A stretch of 51,317 bases of DNA from Flavobacteriia bacterium. GTDB taxonomy: Bacteria > Bacteroidota > Bacteroidia > Flavobacteriales_D > Crocinitomicaceae. Each line of letters begins with the position of its first letter. Within the stretch, counting starts at the first letter, position 1. This document shows positions 43,815 through 51,317 of this stretch, piece by piece. Both the position numbers and the translations under genes were made by a program. Below the pieces are notes generated by a model. That model was not told where the DNA came from. It ran no database searches and worked only from the letters and a program-made list of their open reading frames with translations. The DNA is taken from the NCBI GenBank assembly GCA_947458955.1, contig CANGZT010000004.1, positions 1 through 51,317 on the forward strand. Direction: 5' to 3'.

Positions 43815-44168
43815 ATGAACAACTACAAATCAACCTTAACCATCGTAATTGGTTTCCTATTATTATCTAATTATTTTGATTCTAAACCGTTATTAATAAT
43901 TTCAATTGCGGTGGGTCTTCTAGCTATATTTTCGGAAAAAGCAAACGATAAGATCATTTGGATTTGGAATAAGCTAACAGAGGTACTAGGTCTAATTATG
44001 CCAAATGTTCTACTAACAATTGTTTTCTATCTGTTCTTAACTCCTCTCGCTTTGTTAAATCGTATTAACAGAAAGAAAAACCCATTACAATTACGTAATG
44101 AAACAAGTTCGACATTTATTTCCAAAAGAATAGAATTTTCGAAAGCTAGTCTAGAAAAAATCTGGTAA
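43815..44168 (+). CDS. SxtJ-like membrane protein
   Basis: A 117-residue protein with two or three membrane segments (STLTIVIGFLLLSNYF, PLLIISIAVGLLAIFSEKA, then LIMPNVLLTIVFYLFLTPLALL) and a basic C-terminus. Length and layout fit the SxtJ family, commonly adjacent to carbamoyltransferase and a DUF5989/SxtK protein. I use the ATG at 43815 because the upstream GTG (43797) lies inside the repeat. It follows the 14-bp repeat array. Function not known; probably works with the carbamoyltransferase in modifying the glycan. Confidence 0.8.
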   Translation: MNNYKSTLTIVIGFLLLSNYFDSKPLLIISIAVGLLAIFSEKANDKIIWIWNKLTEVLGLIMPNVLLTIVFYLFLTPLALLNRINRKKNPLQLRNETSSTFISKRIEFSKASLEKIW

Positions 44169-44174
44169 TAATTA

Positions 44175-45290
44175 ATGAATATGGAATTTGATGTATTGAT
44201 TGTAGGTGCTGGTCCAGTTGGATGTGTTTTAGCTGAACAATTGGCTAACTTAAGTAATAAAAAAGTACTAATTATTGATAAAAGATATCATATGGCGGGA
44301 AATTGCTATGATGAAACCCATGAATCTGGAGTATTAATTCATAAATATGGACCACACTATTTTAGAACTAACGATAAAAACCTTGTAGATTACCTATCAA
44401 AGTTCACAGAATGGATTGAAGGTAATTATTATGTCACAAGCAAATACATAAACGAATATTATCCTTTCCCTATCAATCGACTTACAATTAATAATTTTTT
44501 TGAAAAAAAATTCAAAACAGAGTCTGAAGTTGAAAAATTCATAAATGAAAAAAGAATTAAAATAGAAAATCCTAAAAATTCAGAAGAGTTTGTTTTATCA
44601 AGAGTGGGAAAAGAACTATATGAAGCATTTTATTTAGGTTATACATTAAAGCAGTGGGATTTACATCCTTCAAAACTTGGACCAAGCGTATGCGGAAGAA
44701 TTCCAATAAGATACAATGAAGACTGCAGATATGTAGATCATAAATATCAATTAACTCCAAAATTTGGTTTTACTGAACTTTTCAAAAAAATGATTAATCA
44801 TAAAAATATTGATTTAAAACTAAATACTGATTTCAAAGACTTGAGAAACGAAAATTTTAAAACAATAATCTATACTGGAGCAATTGACGAATATTTTAAT
44901 TTTAAATACGGAAAACTTAAATGGAGATCCTTAGAATTTAAATATAAAACATTTAACAAAGAGTTTGTACAACCAAATGTTCAAATAAATTATTCAAATG
45001 ATTTTAATTATACAAGAAGTGTTGAAATCAAACATGTAACAAAACAAAAAATAGAGAAAACAGTAATAAGTTACGAATATCCCACTGATAAAGGTGACCC
45101 ATATTATCCTATTCCAAATGAAATAAATGAATCTATTTATCGTAAATATAAACTACTTGCAGAAATTGAAACAAAAGAAAAAAATGTACATTTTTGTGGT
45201 AGATTAGCAGAATATAAATATTACAACACCGATGAAGTAATCTTAAAGGCTTTAGAGCTTTATCAAAAAATTAAAGAAAATGATAAATAA
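44175..45290 (+). CDS. glf: UDP-galactopyranose mutase
   Basis: A 371-residue FAD enzyme that isomerises UDP-galactopyranose and UDP-galactofuranose. The FAD-binding GAGPVGCVLAEQL is at 11-23, with a second NAD/FAD-like region near 281. HKYGPHYFRTND (56-67) is the family signature, and the active-site lysine/arginine region includes KQWDLHPSKLGPSVCGRIPI. RLAEYKYYNTDEVI near the end holds the flavin contact. The product supplies galactofuranose for a transferase in the locus. Normal length (about 370-390). Starts six bases after the SxtJ-like gene and overlaps the GT2 gene by 11. Confidence 0.95.
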   Translation: MNMEFDVLIVGAGPVGCVLAEQLANLSNKKVLIIDKRYHMAGNCYDETHESGVLIHKYGPHYFRTNDKNLVDYLSKFTEWIEGNYYVTSKYINEYYPFPINRLTINNFFEKKFKTESEVEKFINEKRIKIENPKNSEEFVLSRVGKELYEAFYLGYTLKQWDLHPSKLGPSVCGRIPIRYNEDCRYVDHKYQLTPKFGFTELFKKMINHKNIDLKLNTDFKDLRNENFKTIIYTGAIDEYFNFKYGKLKWRSLEFKYKTFNKEFVQPNVQINYSNDFNYTRSVEIKHVTKQKIEKTVISYEYPTDKGDPYYPIPNEINESIYRKYKLLAEIETKEKNVHFCGRLAEYKYYNTDEVILKALELYQKIKENDK

Positions 45291-45990
45291 CTTATGGGTT
45301 ATAATGCCTGTCTATAATGAAGAAAAATCAATAATTCATGTATTAAATGAATGGAATAAGGTACTAATTAACTCAAAGTTAAATTATACAATATGCGTAT
45401 TAAACGACGGAAGCACTGATAACACATTAAATTTATTAGATCAACTTAAAAACTCAATAAATAATTTAGAAATAATAAATAAACAAAATTCTGGTCACGG
45501 TCAAACATGTATTTTTGGTTACAAATATGCAATAAAAGAGGGCGCGGACTGGATTCTTCAATTGGACAGTGATGGTCAATGTGACGTAAGTTTTTTAAAT
45601 ACATTTATAAATAACGTAACTAATGATAGTGAAAATTTATTTGGAAATAGAAAATCCAGAGATGATGGGTTTAACAGAGTAATAATATCAAAATTTGTTT
45701 CCATATTTACATTTTTATCAACTGGATTTTGGATAAAAGATGGAAATGTGCCATACAGACTAATGTCTGCTAAAGAGTTATTAAAAATAATAAATAGAGT
45801 ACCCGAAGATTTTCATCTAGCAAATATTCTTGTTTCTGTTTTACTAAAAAAAGAAAGCAAAATAATTTGGATACCTATACATTTTAATAAAAGATTTGCA
45901 GGAAATCCAAGTGTCAAATCATTTTCTTTTATAAAGCATGGGGTTAAACTATTCAAACAATTGAATCAATCAATAAAAAATAATGTTTAG
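45280..45990 (+). CDS. Glycosyltransferase family 2 (possible galactofuranosyl- or polyprenyl-type)
   Basis: A 236-residue GT2 enzyme with WVIMPVYNEEKSIIHVLNEW (6-25), ICVLNDGSTDNT (near 38) and WILQLDSDGQCD (near 88) holding the DxD. NRKSRDDGFNRVI then leads to VPYRLMSAKELL (acceptor-side). It lies directly after glf, so a galactofuranosyltransferase is one option; it also resembles the DPM1/GtrB group without membrane segments. It overlaps the GT-C-like gene downstream by eight bases. Donor not provable from sequence. Confidence 0.85.
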   Translation: MINNLWVIMPVYNEEKSIIHVLNEWNKVLINSKLNYTICVLNDGSTDNTLNLLDQLKNSINNLEIINKQNSGHGQTCIFGYKYAIKEGADWILQLDSDGQCDVSFLNTFINNVTNDSENLFGNRKSRDDGFNRVIISKFVSIFTFLSTGFWIKDGNVPYRLMSAKELLKIINRVPEDFHLANILVSVLLKKESKIIWIPIHFNKRFAGNPSVKSFSFIKHGVKLFKQLNQSIKNNV

Positions 45991-47476
45991 AAGTAGATTA
46001 AATTCTATATTAAAAAATGAACTAAGTAGTATTACTTTTAAATTAGGAATATCAATAATACTATTTATTTCATTATTCTTAATATCACTAAATATTCAAT
46101 ACCCATACCTTTGGTTTGACGAAGCAGCAACGTTTTGGATATCCCAAGGTATAAAAATAGATGCTGAACCTTTAACGAAAGTTGGAGGTATATATGATGT
46201 AATTGAAAATAACAAATTTCTAAATCTAGACCCAGGAGGATTCTCAATATTATTACACTTTTGGTCAAAAATTAATACTTCACCAACATTTTTAAGACTT
46301 CTACCTTTCCTTTTCTATTTGGGAGCACAAATTGTATTCATATTACTATTAAACAAAAGATTAAAAAACATTCATTTATCTATGTTTTTTTCTCTTATAT
46401 TATTTGTTTTTCCGAATTTTTATAGTTCGGCATATGAATTAAGAGCTTATTCGATGGAATTATTTTCGATATTATTAACAATGTATTTAATCGAAATGAC
46501 AAAAGATTTAAAAAATATAAATTATAGAAAAATTTATATTTTAAGTGTTTTTATATCAATTTCTATTACTTCGAGATATTCTACCATGATATTTACCGTC
46601 ATAGCATATGGTATCATTTCTTACAATCTTCTAAAATCAGATTTTAATTTTAAAAGTAAAATAGCCAAAATTACTTTCATTACACTACCAATTCTTATTG
46701 TGAGTACATCGGTCTATATTTATTCATACAGATTTCAGAAAAACTTTTCTGAGAAACTACATTATTTAAATTATCTATCGACTGATTTGAAAACCATAAT
46801 GAATTTAGGTAACTTAAGTTATATTTTATTGTTGGTAATTTTATTGAAGACCTATATAAGCTCTCCAAAAAAAAACAATTTAATACTTTTAACTATCTTA
46901 GTTAATATCAGTTTTATTTTTTTATCGATAATAGATAAATACCCATGGGATCCAATTAGTACAAGATGTAATATAATTTTACTGCCAGTAGTATTTTGTT
47001 TTTGCACTATTATAGGTGAAAGGTCTAAGAAATATATAGAATACCATTGGACAAAACGAACTATATTACTATTATTAGTATTTATACTAAATATTTTTTC
47101 ATACAAACTGATTAATAAATTCGATAAACCAGCTGAATTATATACTTTTTTAATAAACTACAACTTTAATGATAAACCCAAAATTTATGCTGATCGATGG
47201 TCTAACGTTAGTATAAGATATTTATATGAATATGGAAATCTTAAGACATATAAAGTAAAACATAGCTATCCAAGAAATTTTAAACTTATGAATTCCAAAA
47301 AATATTTAAATACGATAAACAAAACAATAAAATGGTATAAAATCCAAAAACAAATGGACCAAATAAATGATTATGATTTAGTGATTGGTCCAGAATTAAC
47401 TCACTATACTTCTCAAAAAAATAGAAAAAATTGGTTTTTACTTAACAAAGAATTATCAATATACAAAAGAAAATAA
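45983..47476 (+). CDS. GT-C-like membrane glycosyltransferase (ArnT/PMT type)
   Basis: A 497-residue protein with about eleven to twelve membrane segments. The first periplasmic loop has WFDEAATFW (44-52), the Asp-Glu pair seen in ArnT/PMT/GT39-83 enzymes that use a polyprenyl-phosphate sugar, and PGGFSILLHFW follows. The C-terminal 130 residues are soluble. With the GT2 gene upstream (eight-base overlap) it forms a typical donor-loader/transferase pair acting on the periplasmic side. Acceptor unknown. Confidence 0.82.
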   Translation: MFRSRLNSILKNELSSITFKLGISIILFISLFLISLNIQYPYLWFDEAATFWISQGIKIDAEPLTKVGGIYDVIENNKFLNLDPGGFSILLHFWSKINTSPTFLRLLPFLFYLGAQIVFILLLNKRLKNIHLSMFFSLILFVFPNFYSSAYELRAYSMELFSILLTMYLIEMTKDLKNINYRKIYILSVFISISITSRYSTMIFTVIAYGIISYNLLKSDFNFKSKIAKITFITLPILIVSTSVYIYSYRFQKNFSEKLHYLNYLSTDLKTIMNLGNLSYILLLVILLKTYISSPKKNNLILLTILVNISFIFLSIIDKYPWDPISTRCNIILLPVVFCFCTIIGERSKKYIEYHWTKRTILLLLVFILNIFSYKLINKFDKPAELYTFLINYNFNDKPKIYADRWSNVSIRYLYEYGNLKTYKVKHSYPRNFKLMNSKKYLNTINKTIKWYKIQKQMDQINDYDLVIGPELTHYTSQKNRKNWFLLNKELSIYKRK

Positions 47477-47477
47477 A

Positions 47478-47630
47478 ATGACTATATTATCTATTCTATT
47501 CCTTATTCTAAATAAATTAAAATGGAAATTCATGGATTTTATTATAACTATTACTTTTGACATATTTTTAATCAAAATCATGCTATATATCATTTATAAA
47601 ATAAACAATAACCAACAGTTTCTATATTAA
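47478..47630 (+). CDS. Possible small hydrophobic protein
   Basis: A 50-codon open frame starts with ATG one base after the stop of the GT-C-like gene and ends just before the next gene. The product is hydrophobic (MTILSILFLILNKLKWKFMD onward) with one or two membrane segments and a polar tail. In sequence this AT-rich a short open frame of this kind can arise by chance; no conserved motif was recognised. The alternative is simply an intergenic stretch of 161 bases. Confidence 0.25.
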   Translation: MTILSILFLILNKLKWKFMDFIITITFDIFLIKIMLYIIYKINNNQQFLY

Positions 47631-47637
47631 ATTTATA

Positions 47638-50547
47638 ATGATTTTAAACATAAAAAATTTATTTAACCTTTTTATTTTAATCATAAATATTGGATTATAT
47701 AATTTCGTGCATACTAAAACATTATATGTATCTACTGATGGAAATGATGATAATTTAGGCAATCTAAAATACCCTTTAAAAAGTATAGCAGCAGCTATTA
47801 ATAAGTTAAATTCTGGAGACACTTTATTAATTAGAGGCGGTAAATATTATGAATCCATAGGTTTAAAAAATAAAAAGTTTAATTCAAAAACAATTATTCA
47901 AAACTACCAAAACGAAATAGTTGAAATAATTAACCTAACTAAGCTAAGAAATCCAAAAATTCAGAATAATCGACTAGAATTTGACTCTGAGAAACCTGTA
48001 ATTGATTTATTTTTTAATGGAAAAAATCTTGTTAAAGCATCTTTTCCTAATCGAAATGAAAATAAATTAAATTATTCACTTGGAGCATTTGCATTCGCAA
48101 ATAACAATGGTAAAATTGAGGTAAACGGAACTGAAAAATTCAAAAGATCAAATGCTATATTATGTGGGCTATTTGGAGGGAAATTAGTTTCTATTTCTGA
48201 TACTATTAAATCTTTTAATGGAAACGAGAATTTTGTAGATAGTACTTTTTGGTTCTGGAAGATAAAAGAATATACAGATTCTGGCAACGTTTACTTACTT
48301 AATAATATTGATTTTCTTGATGAGATTAATGAATGGCATTATGAAGATAATACACTTTATTATATACCCGAAAACATTAATAATAAAGAGTTACATGAAG
48401 TTGAAATAAGAACAGAAAATTATATTCTTGACGCATCAAACAGTTCAAATTTAGTATTTATTGGACTTCATTTTTTTGCAGGTAAAATAAATCTTCAAAA
48501 TACAATTAATTCAGAACTCAAAAACTGTACAATTAAATATGCTACTCCATTTTTCACATTTAAAAATGGATTTGAAAAATATAGCCCATTACCTAATAAA
48601 AGTCCAACACCAGCTGATAGTTGGACAGAGGAAGGGCCAGATTGGAATAATTTAAATTTACCAGAGAATTGGAAAGGGAATGGTGTTGAAATATCAGGAG
48701 AAAATAATCTTATAGAGAATTGCTATATAGCCCATACTTGGGGAGACGGATTAACCATATGGGGAAAACAACATAAAATTATAAACAATATAGTTACTGA
48801 TTTTAATTGGATTGGTAACGACTGCTCTGGAATAAGTGTCTCTGGTATTGGTCATGAAGTTGCTAACAACGAAATTTCTTACGGTGGAAGAAGTTTAATT
48901 ACACATAGTTACTTGATGAAAAGTAAAATAATAAATAATCACATTCATCATGGCGGTCTTATTTGTAATGATTTAGGTCTTACGTATGCATTTTGGACAG
49001 ATGGTAAAGGTACCGAAATAGCACACAACTATCTTCATGATAACTTAGGAAAAAAAAATCATTGTGGTATCTATTTAGACAATTGGACCTATAATTTCAA
49101 AGTACATCACAACATAATTAATAATACTGGTACGGGTATTAATATCAACAAACCTCATAATAATCATTTGATCTACAACAATACACTTCATAAAAATAAT
49201 TACTCTATGGGAGCTTGGGGACCTGAGGGAACAACCATCAGAAATGTAAAAACATTTAACAACCTGACTAATACAAATAAAAAAACAAAATGGAACTACG
49301 ATGCCTTCTACGGTACCCAACAAGATTCCAACCACATCTATTTTGACAACAATATTTTCGTAGATCCAGCGAATCACAACTTTCAACTCCGAAAAAACAG
49401 TTACCCAATAGATAGAGGTATTAAAAATGAATATACAACTGATTACAAAGGTGCAGTACCAGATATGGGAGCATTAGAATCTGGTCTTCCACCTTGGAAA
49501 TATGGTTCCTCGCTTATCATACCAAATGAAAAATACTACCCTCCTAAAGCACCAATTCAATTAGAATTAGTTGCTAATACGTTTGACACCACCCTTTTCC
49601 GATGGAATTATCCTTTTCAACTCATTGATTCTTTTTATGTAGAGAGAAAAAATGCAACTGAAACGAGTTATTCCATCATAGCTCGTATCGCAGCAACAGA
49701 TACTAGCTATAATGATGCAAATCAACCACCAGGAGAGTACCGCTATCAAATAAGAGCAAAAAACAGTTATGGTATTTCTGAGCCATCTAATTCAATACAA
49801 ATCTTTAACCCCATCACAAACAACTCACTTTATTTTGATGCTGAAGAGTCAGATTTACAAGAGGGTACCAACGCAATGGGAGATCTATTAATCAATACAG
49901 ATAATAAAGATTGGATTTGTTTCAAAGAAATAGAGTTAGCAAATACCACATACGATGCCTGTATGGTAAATATGGCGGTACCTTGTGAATATGCATGGCA
50001 AGAAATTCAAGTGCGTTTAGATCACCCTATGGGTAGATTAATAGGAAAATTTAGACCCCCTAGTACGGGAGGCTGGGATAAATTTAAAATGTATTCCTTC
50101 CCTATAGAACAGATTAAAGGTACGCATGATGTTTATTTCAGATTTAAAGGCAACTACGGTGTAGGTACCATGGATTGGTTTACCTTTTATGATTCAAATG
50201 GTGAAGTAAAAGAGAATATTCCTTACGATAGCCTTTGTCCTTTTCCTAGTTTAAAAAACAGAGAGGTTAAAATGCGGGTGTTTCCAAATCCAGTCTTCAG
50301 AGAAATTAACCTCACTTTAGACTGTCAGGAAAAATCAACCTTAGAGGTAGCGGTTTTTGACACGAGGGGTGTGGTTTATTACGCTAACACCTTTGAAAAT
50401 GTAATGCCTGGCACAGTTGAAATACCTTTACATGACGACTCCAAGGTAAATAATTTACTTCCAGGAGTATACATGGTGAAAGCACATATAACTTCAAAAA
50501 AAGTGGATAGTTATAGTATGATAAAGTTTATAAAAACTAACGAATAA
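47638..50547 (+). CDS. Secreted beta-helix protein with Fn3, CBM6-like and T9SS sorting domains
   Basis: A 969-residue secreted protein. A signal peptide covers about residues 1-25. LYVSTDGNDDNLGNLKYPLK (28-47) and GDTLLIRGGKYYE open a right-handed beta-helix (pectate-lyase/epimerase fold) to about 610; the GVEISGENNLIENCYI, DGLTIWGKQHKIINNI and NHIHHGG-type repeats mark its coils. An Fn3-like domain (about 640-720) is followed by a CBM6-like domain (about 725-860; GTHDVYFRFKGNYGVGTMDW) and a C-terminal MRVFPNPVFREINL type A sorting domain of type IX secretion. It probably acts on an extracellular glycan. Codon use and base composition change near 49260, suggesting a mosaic. Converges on and overlaps the next gene by 11 bases. 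Confidence 0.88.
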   Translation: MILNIKNLFNLFILIINIGLYNFVHTKTLYVSTDGNDDNLGNLKYPLKSIAAAINKLNSGDTLLIRGGKYYESIGLKNKKFNSKTIIQNYQNEIVEIINLTKLRNPKIQNNRLEFDSEKPVIDLFFNGKNLVKASFPNRNENKLNYSLGAFAFANNNGKIEVNGTEKFKRSNAILCGLFGGKLVSISDTIKSFNGNENFVDSTFWFWKIKEYTDSGNVYLLNNIDFLDEINEWHYEDNTLYYIPENINNKELHEVEIRTENYILDASNSSNLVFIGLHFFAGKINLQNTINSELKNCTIKYATPFFTFKNGFEKYSPLPNKSPTPADSWTEEGPDWNNLNLPENWKGNGVEISGENNLIENCYIAHTWGDGLTIWGKQHKIINNIVTDFNWIGNDCSGISVSGIGHEVANNEISYGGRSLITHSYLMKSKIINNHIHHGGLICNDLGLTYAFWTDGKGTEIAHNYLHDNLGKKNHCGIYLDNWTYNFKVHHNIINNTGTGININKPHNNHLIYNNTLHKNNYSMGAWGPEGTTIRNVKTFNNLTNTNKKTKWNYDAFYGTQQDSNHIYFDNNIFVDPANHNFQLRKNSYPIDRGIKNEYTTDYKGAVPDMGALESGLPPWKYGSSLIIPNEKYYPPKAPIQLELVANTFDTTLFRWNYPFQLIDSFYVERKNATETSYSIIARIAATDTSYNDANQPPGEYRYQIRAKNSYGISEPSNSIQIFNPITNNSLYFDAEESDLQEGTNAMGDLLINTDNKDWICFKEIELANTTYDACMVNMAVPCEYAWQEIQVRLDHPMGRLIGKFRPPSTGGWDKFKMYSFPIEQIKGTHDVYFRFKGNYGVGTMDWFTFYDSNGEVKENIPYDSLCPFPSLKNREVKMRVFPNPVFREINLTLDCQEKSTLEVAVFDTRGVVYYANTFENVMPGTVEIPLHDDSKVNNLLPGVYMVKAHITSKKVDSYSMIKFIKTNE

Positions 50548-51250
50548 ATCGATATTTTAAAATACAATAGATTGCACGGAAACCATCTTTCCAACCAATC
50601 TTCTTTCCTTCTTCATACGTTCTACCATAATAAGAAATTCCTACCTCATAAATTCGAACCTTGGGAACTTTAGCTATTTTAGCAGTAACCTCAGGCTCAA
50701 AACCAAAACGTTTTTCGTTTAAGGAAATCGATTGAATTAGTTCAGTTTTAAACATCTTGTAACACGTTTCCATATCTGTTAAATTCAAATTGGTCATCAT
50801 ATTCGAAAGAAAAGTTAAAAACTTATTCCCTATTGTATGCCAAAAAAACAAGACACGGTGTGGATTACCGCCCATAAAACGAGAACCAAAAACAACATCT
50901 GCAAAACCGTCAATAATGGGTTTTAACAATATATTGAACTCTTCCGGATCATACTCCAAATCAGCATCCTGAACAATACACACATCACCGGTTGCTTTTG
51001 CTATTGCTGTATGTATAGCTGCACCCTTTCCTTTATTCACTTCGTGCTTGAAGTAATTGATAGTTAATTCAGGATTCTGTTGTATGTAACTTTGAATTGC
51101 CTCTTCTGTATTGTCTTTCGAACAATCATTAACAATAATCACTTCTTTCGTATATCCACCAATGAGTTCTACCGCTTTTACTTTATTTAAAATATGATGT
51201 ATGGTTCTCCCTTCATTGTAAGCTGGAATAAGAATCGAAAGTGTTGGCAT
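50537..51250 (-). CDS. Glycosyltransferase family 2, DPM1-like
   Basis: A 237-residue GT2 enzyme with PTLSILIPAYNEGRTIHHIL (2-21), EVIIVNDCSKDNTEEA (36-51), NKGKGAAIHTAIAKATGD and CIVQDADLEYDPEEF (91-105), the DPM1-like metal-binding motif. GFEPEVTAKIAKVPKVRIYE and SYYGRTYEEGKKIGWKDGFR at the end are typical of the soluble DPM1-like group in bacteria. It probably transfers a sugar to polyprenyl phosphate. It lies on the minus strand opposite the beta-helix gene with an 11-base tail-to-tail overlap, and is less AT-rich than the central genes. A possible promoter lies at 51270-51277. Confidence 0.9.
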   Translation of the reverse strand: MPTLSILIPAYNEGRTIHHILNKVKAVELIGGYTKEVIIVNDCSKDNTEEAIQSYIQQNPELTINYFKHEVNKGKGAAIHTAIAKATGDVCIVQDADLEYDPEEFNILLKPIIDGFADVVFGSRFMGGNPHRVLFFWHTIGNKFLTFLSNMMTNLNLTDMETCYKMFKTELIQSISLNEKRFGFEPEVTAKIAKVPKVRIYEVGISYYGRTYEEGKKIGWKDGFRAIYCILKYRFIR

Positions 51251-51269
51251 ATGCTATGAATTATAGTTG

Positions 51270-51277
51270 CAAAGATA
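51270..51277 (-). promoter_or_regulatory. Possible promoter -7 box (TATCTTTG)
   Basis: CAAAGATA on the plus strand reads TATCTTTG on the minus strand, an exact match to the Bacteroidota -7 consensus TAnnTTTG, about 20 bases upstream of the DPM1-like GT2 start (51250). A TTTG at 51292-51295 could be the -33 element but the spacing (14 bases) is shorter than the usual 17-19. Confidence 0.4.
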
Positions 51278-51317
51278 TCTTTTTTTAAACACAAAGTCAT
51301 TAAACCTTAAACATCAA

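Noticed and set aside
1-51317. Defence, toxin-antitoxin, phage or transposon genes
   Set aside because: None of the proteins carry nuclease, integrase, transposase or toxin signatures; all supported genes fit glycan synthesis, decoration or export.

Overview
The window is a surface-polysaccharide biosynthesis locus from an AT-rich Gram-negative bacterium, most likely a member of the Bacteroidota (Flavobacteriia-like). The evidence is the low G+C content, promoter-like TAnnTTTG boxes, a large secreted protein ending in a type IX secretion (T9SS type A) sorting-like domain, and the typical make-up of an O-antigen or capsule locus. No rRNA, tRNA, CRISPR, insertion sequence or phage gene was seen, and the genus cannot be fixed from the sequence alone. 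No stretch longer than about 200 bases lacks a gene; the largest gap (9531-9732) is filled by tandem repeats.

Layout. (1) 126-37201, all minus strand, genes overlapping or nearly touching. Read in the direction of transcription it starts with a polyprenyl-phosphate-type glycosyltransferase and a methyltransferase. Next come an ABC exporter pair (Wzm/Wzt with a C-terminal cargo domain) and a pseudaminic acid module (pseB, pseC, a GNAT protein, pseH, pseI, pseF). An unusual insert follows: Gfo/Idh/MocA oxidoreductase, DegT aminotransferase, a protein of unknown function, and a GNAT acetyltransferase. Then comes an amidination module (PP-loop amidotransferase, HisH, HisF, second PP-loop amidotransferase). 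The rest is a long run of glycosyltransferases with a GT11 fucosyltransferase, an FkbM methyltransferase, two membrane proteins, two TyvE-like epimerases, a LbetaH acyltransferase, a second methyltransferase and a second HisH. (2) 37202-37342 is a divergent intergenic region. (3) 37343-50547, plus strand: acyltransferase-3, a membrane protein, a carbamoyltransferase/SGNH/DUF5989/SxtJ module, UDP-galactopyranose mutase, GT2, a GT-C-like membrane enzyme, and a secreted beta-helix protein. (4) 50537-51250, minus strand: a DPM1-like GT2 converging on the beta-helix gene.

How it fits together (inference). PseB-C-H-I-F make CMP-pseudaminic acid or a relative. The PP-loop/HisH/HisF set probably converts an N-acetyl group to an acetamidino group, in the same order as the Campylobacter flagellin-glycosylation genes pseA-hisH-hisF. 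The oxidoreductase/aminotransferase/acetyltransferase insert may add a further amino group to this or another sugar. The many GT2, GT4, GT11 and GT61 enzymes build the chain, methyl-, acetyl- and carbamoyltransferases decorate it, and Wzm/Wzt export it. The most interesting points are the expanded amidination module (two PP-loop enzymes, a HisF lacking Asp11), the insert beside it with no recognisable PseG, the SxtI/J/K-like carbamoylation module with a 49-residue gene, and a family of heptamer-based repeats at three intergenic sites.
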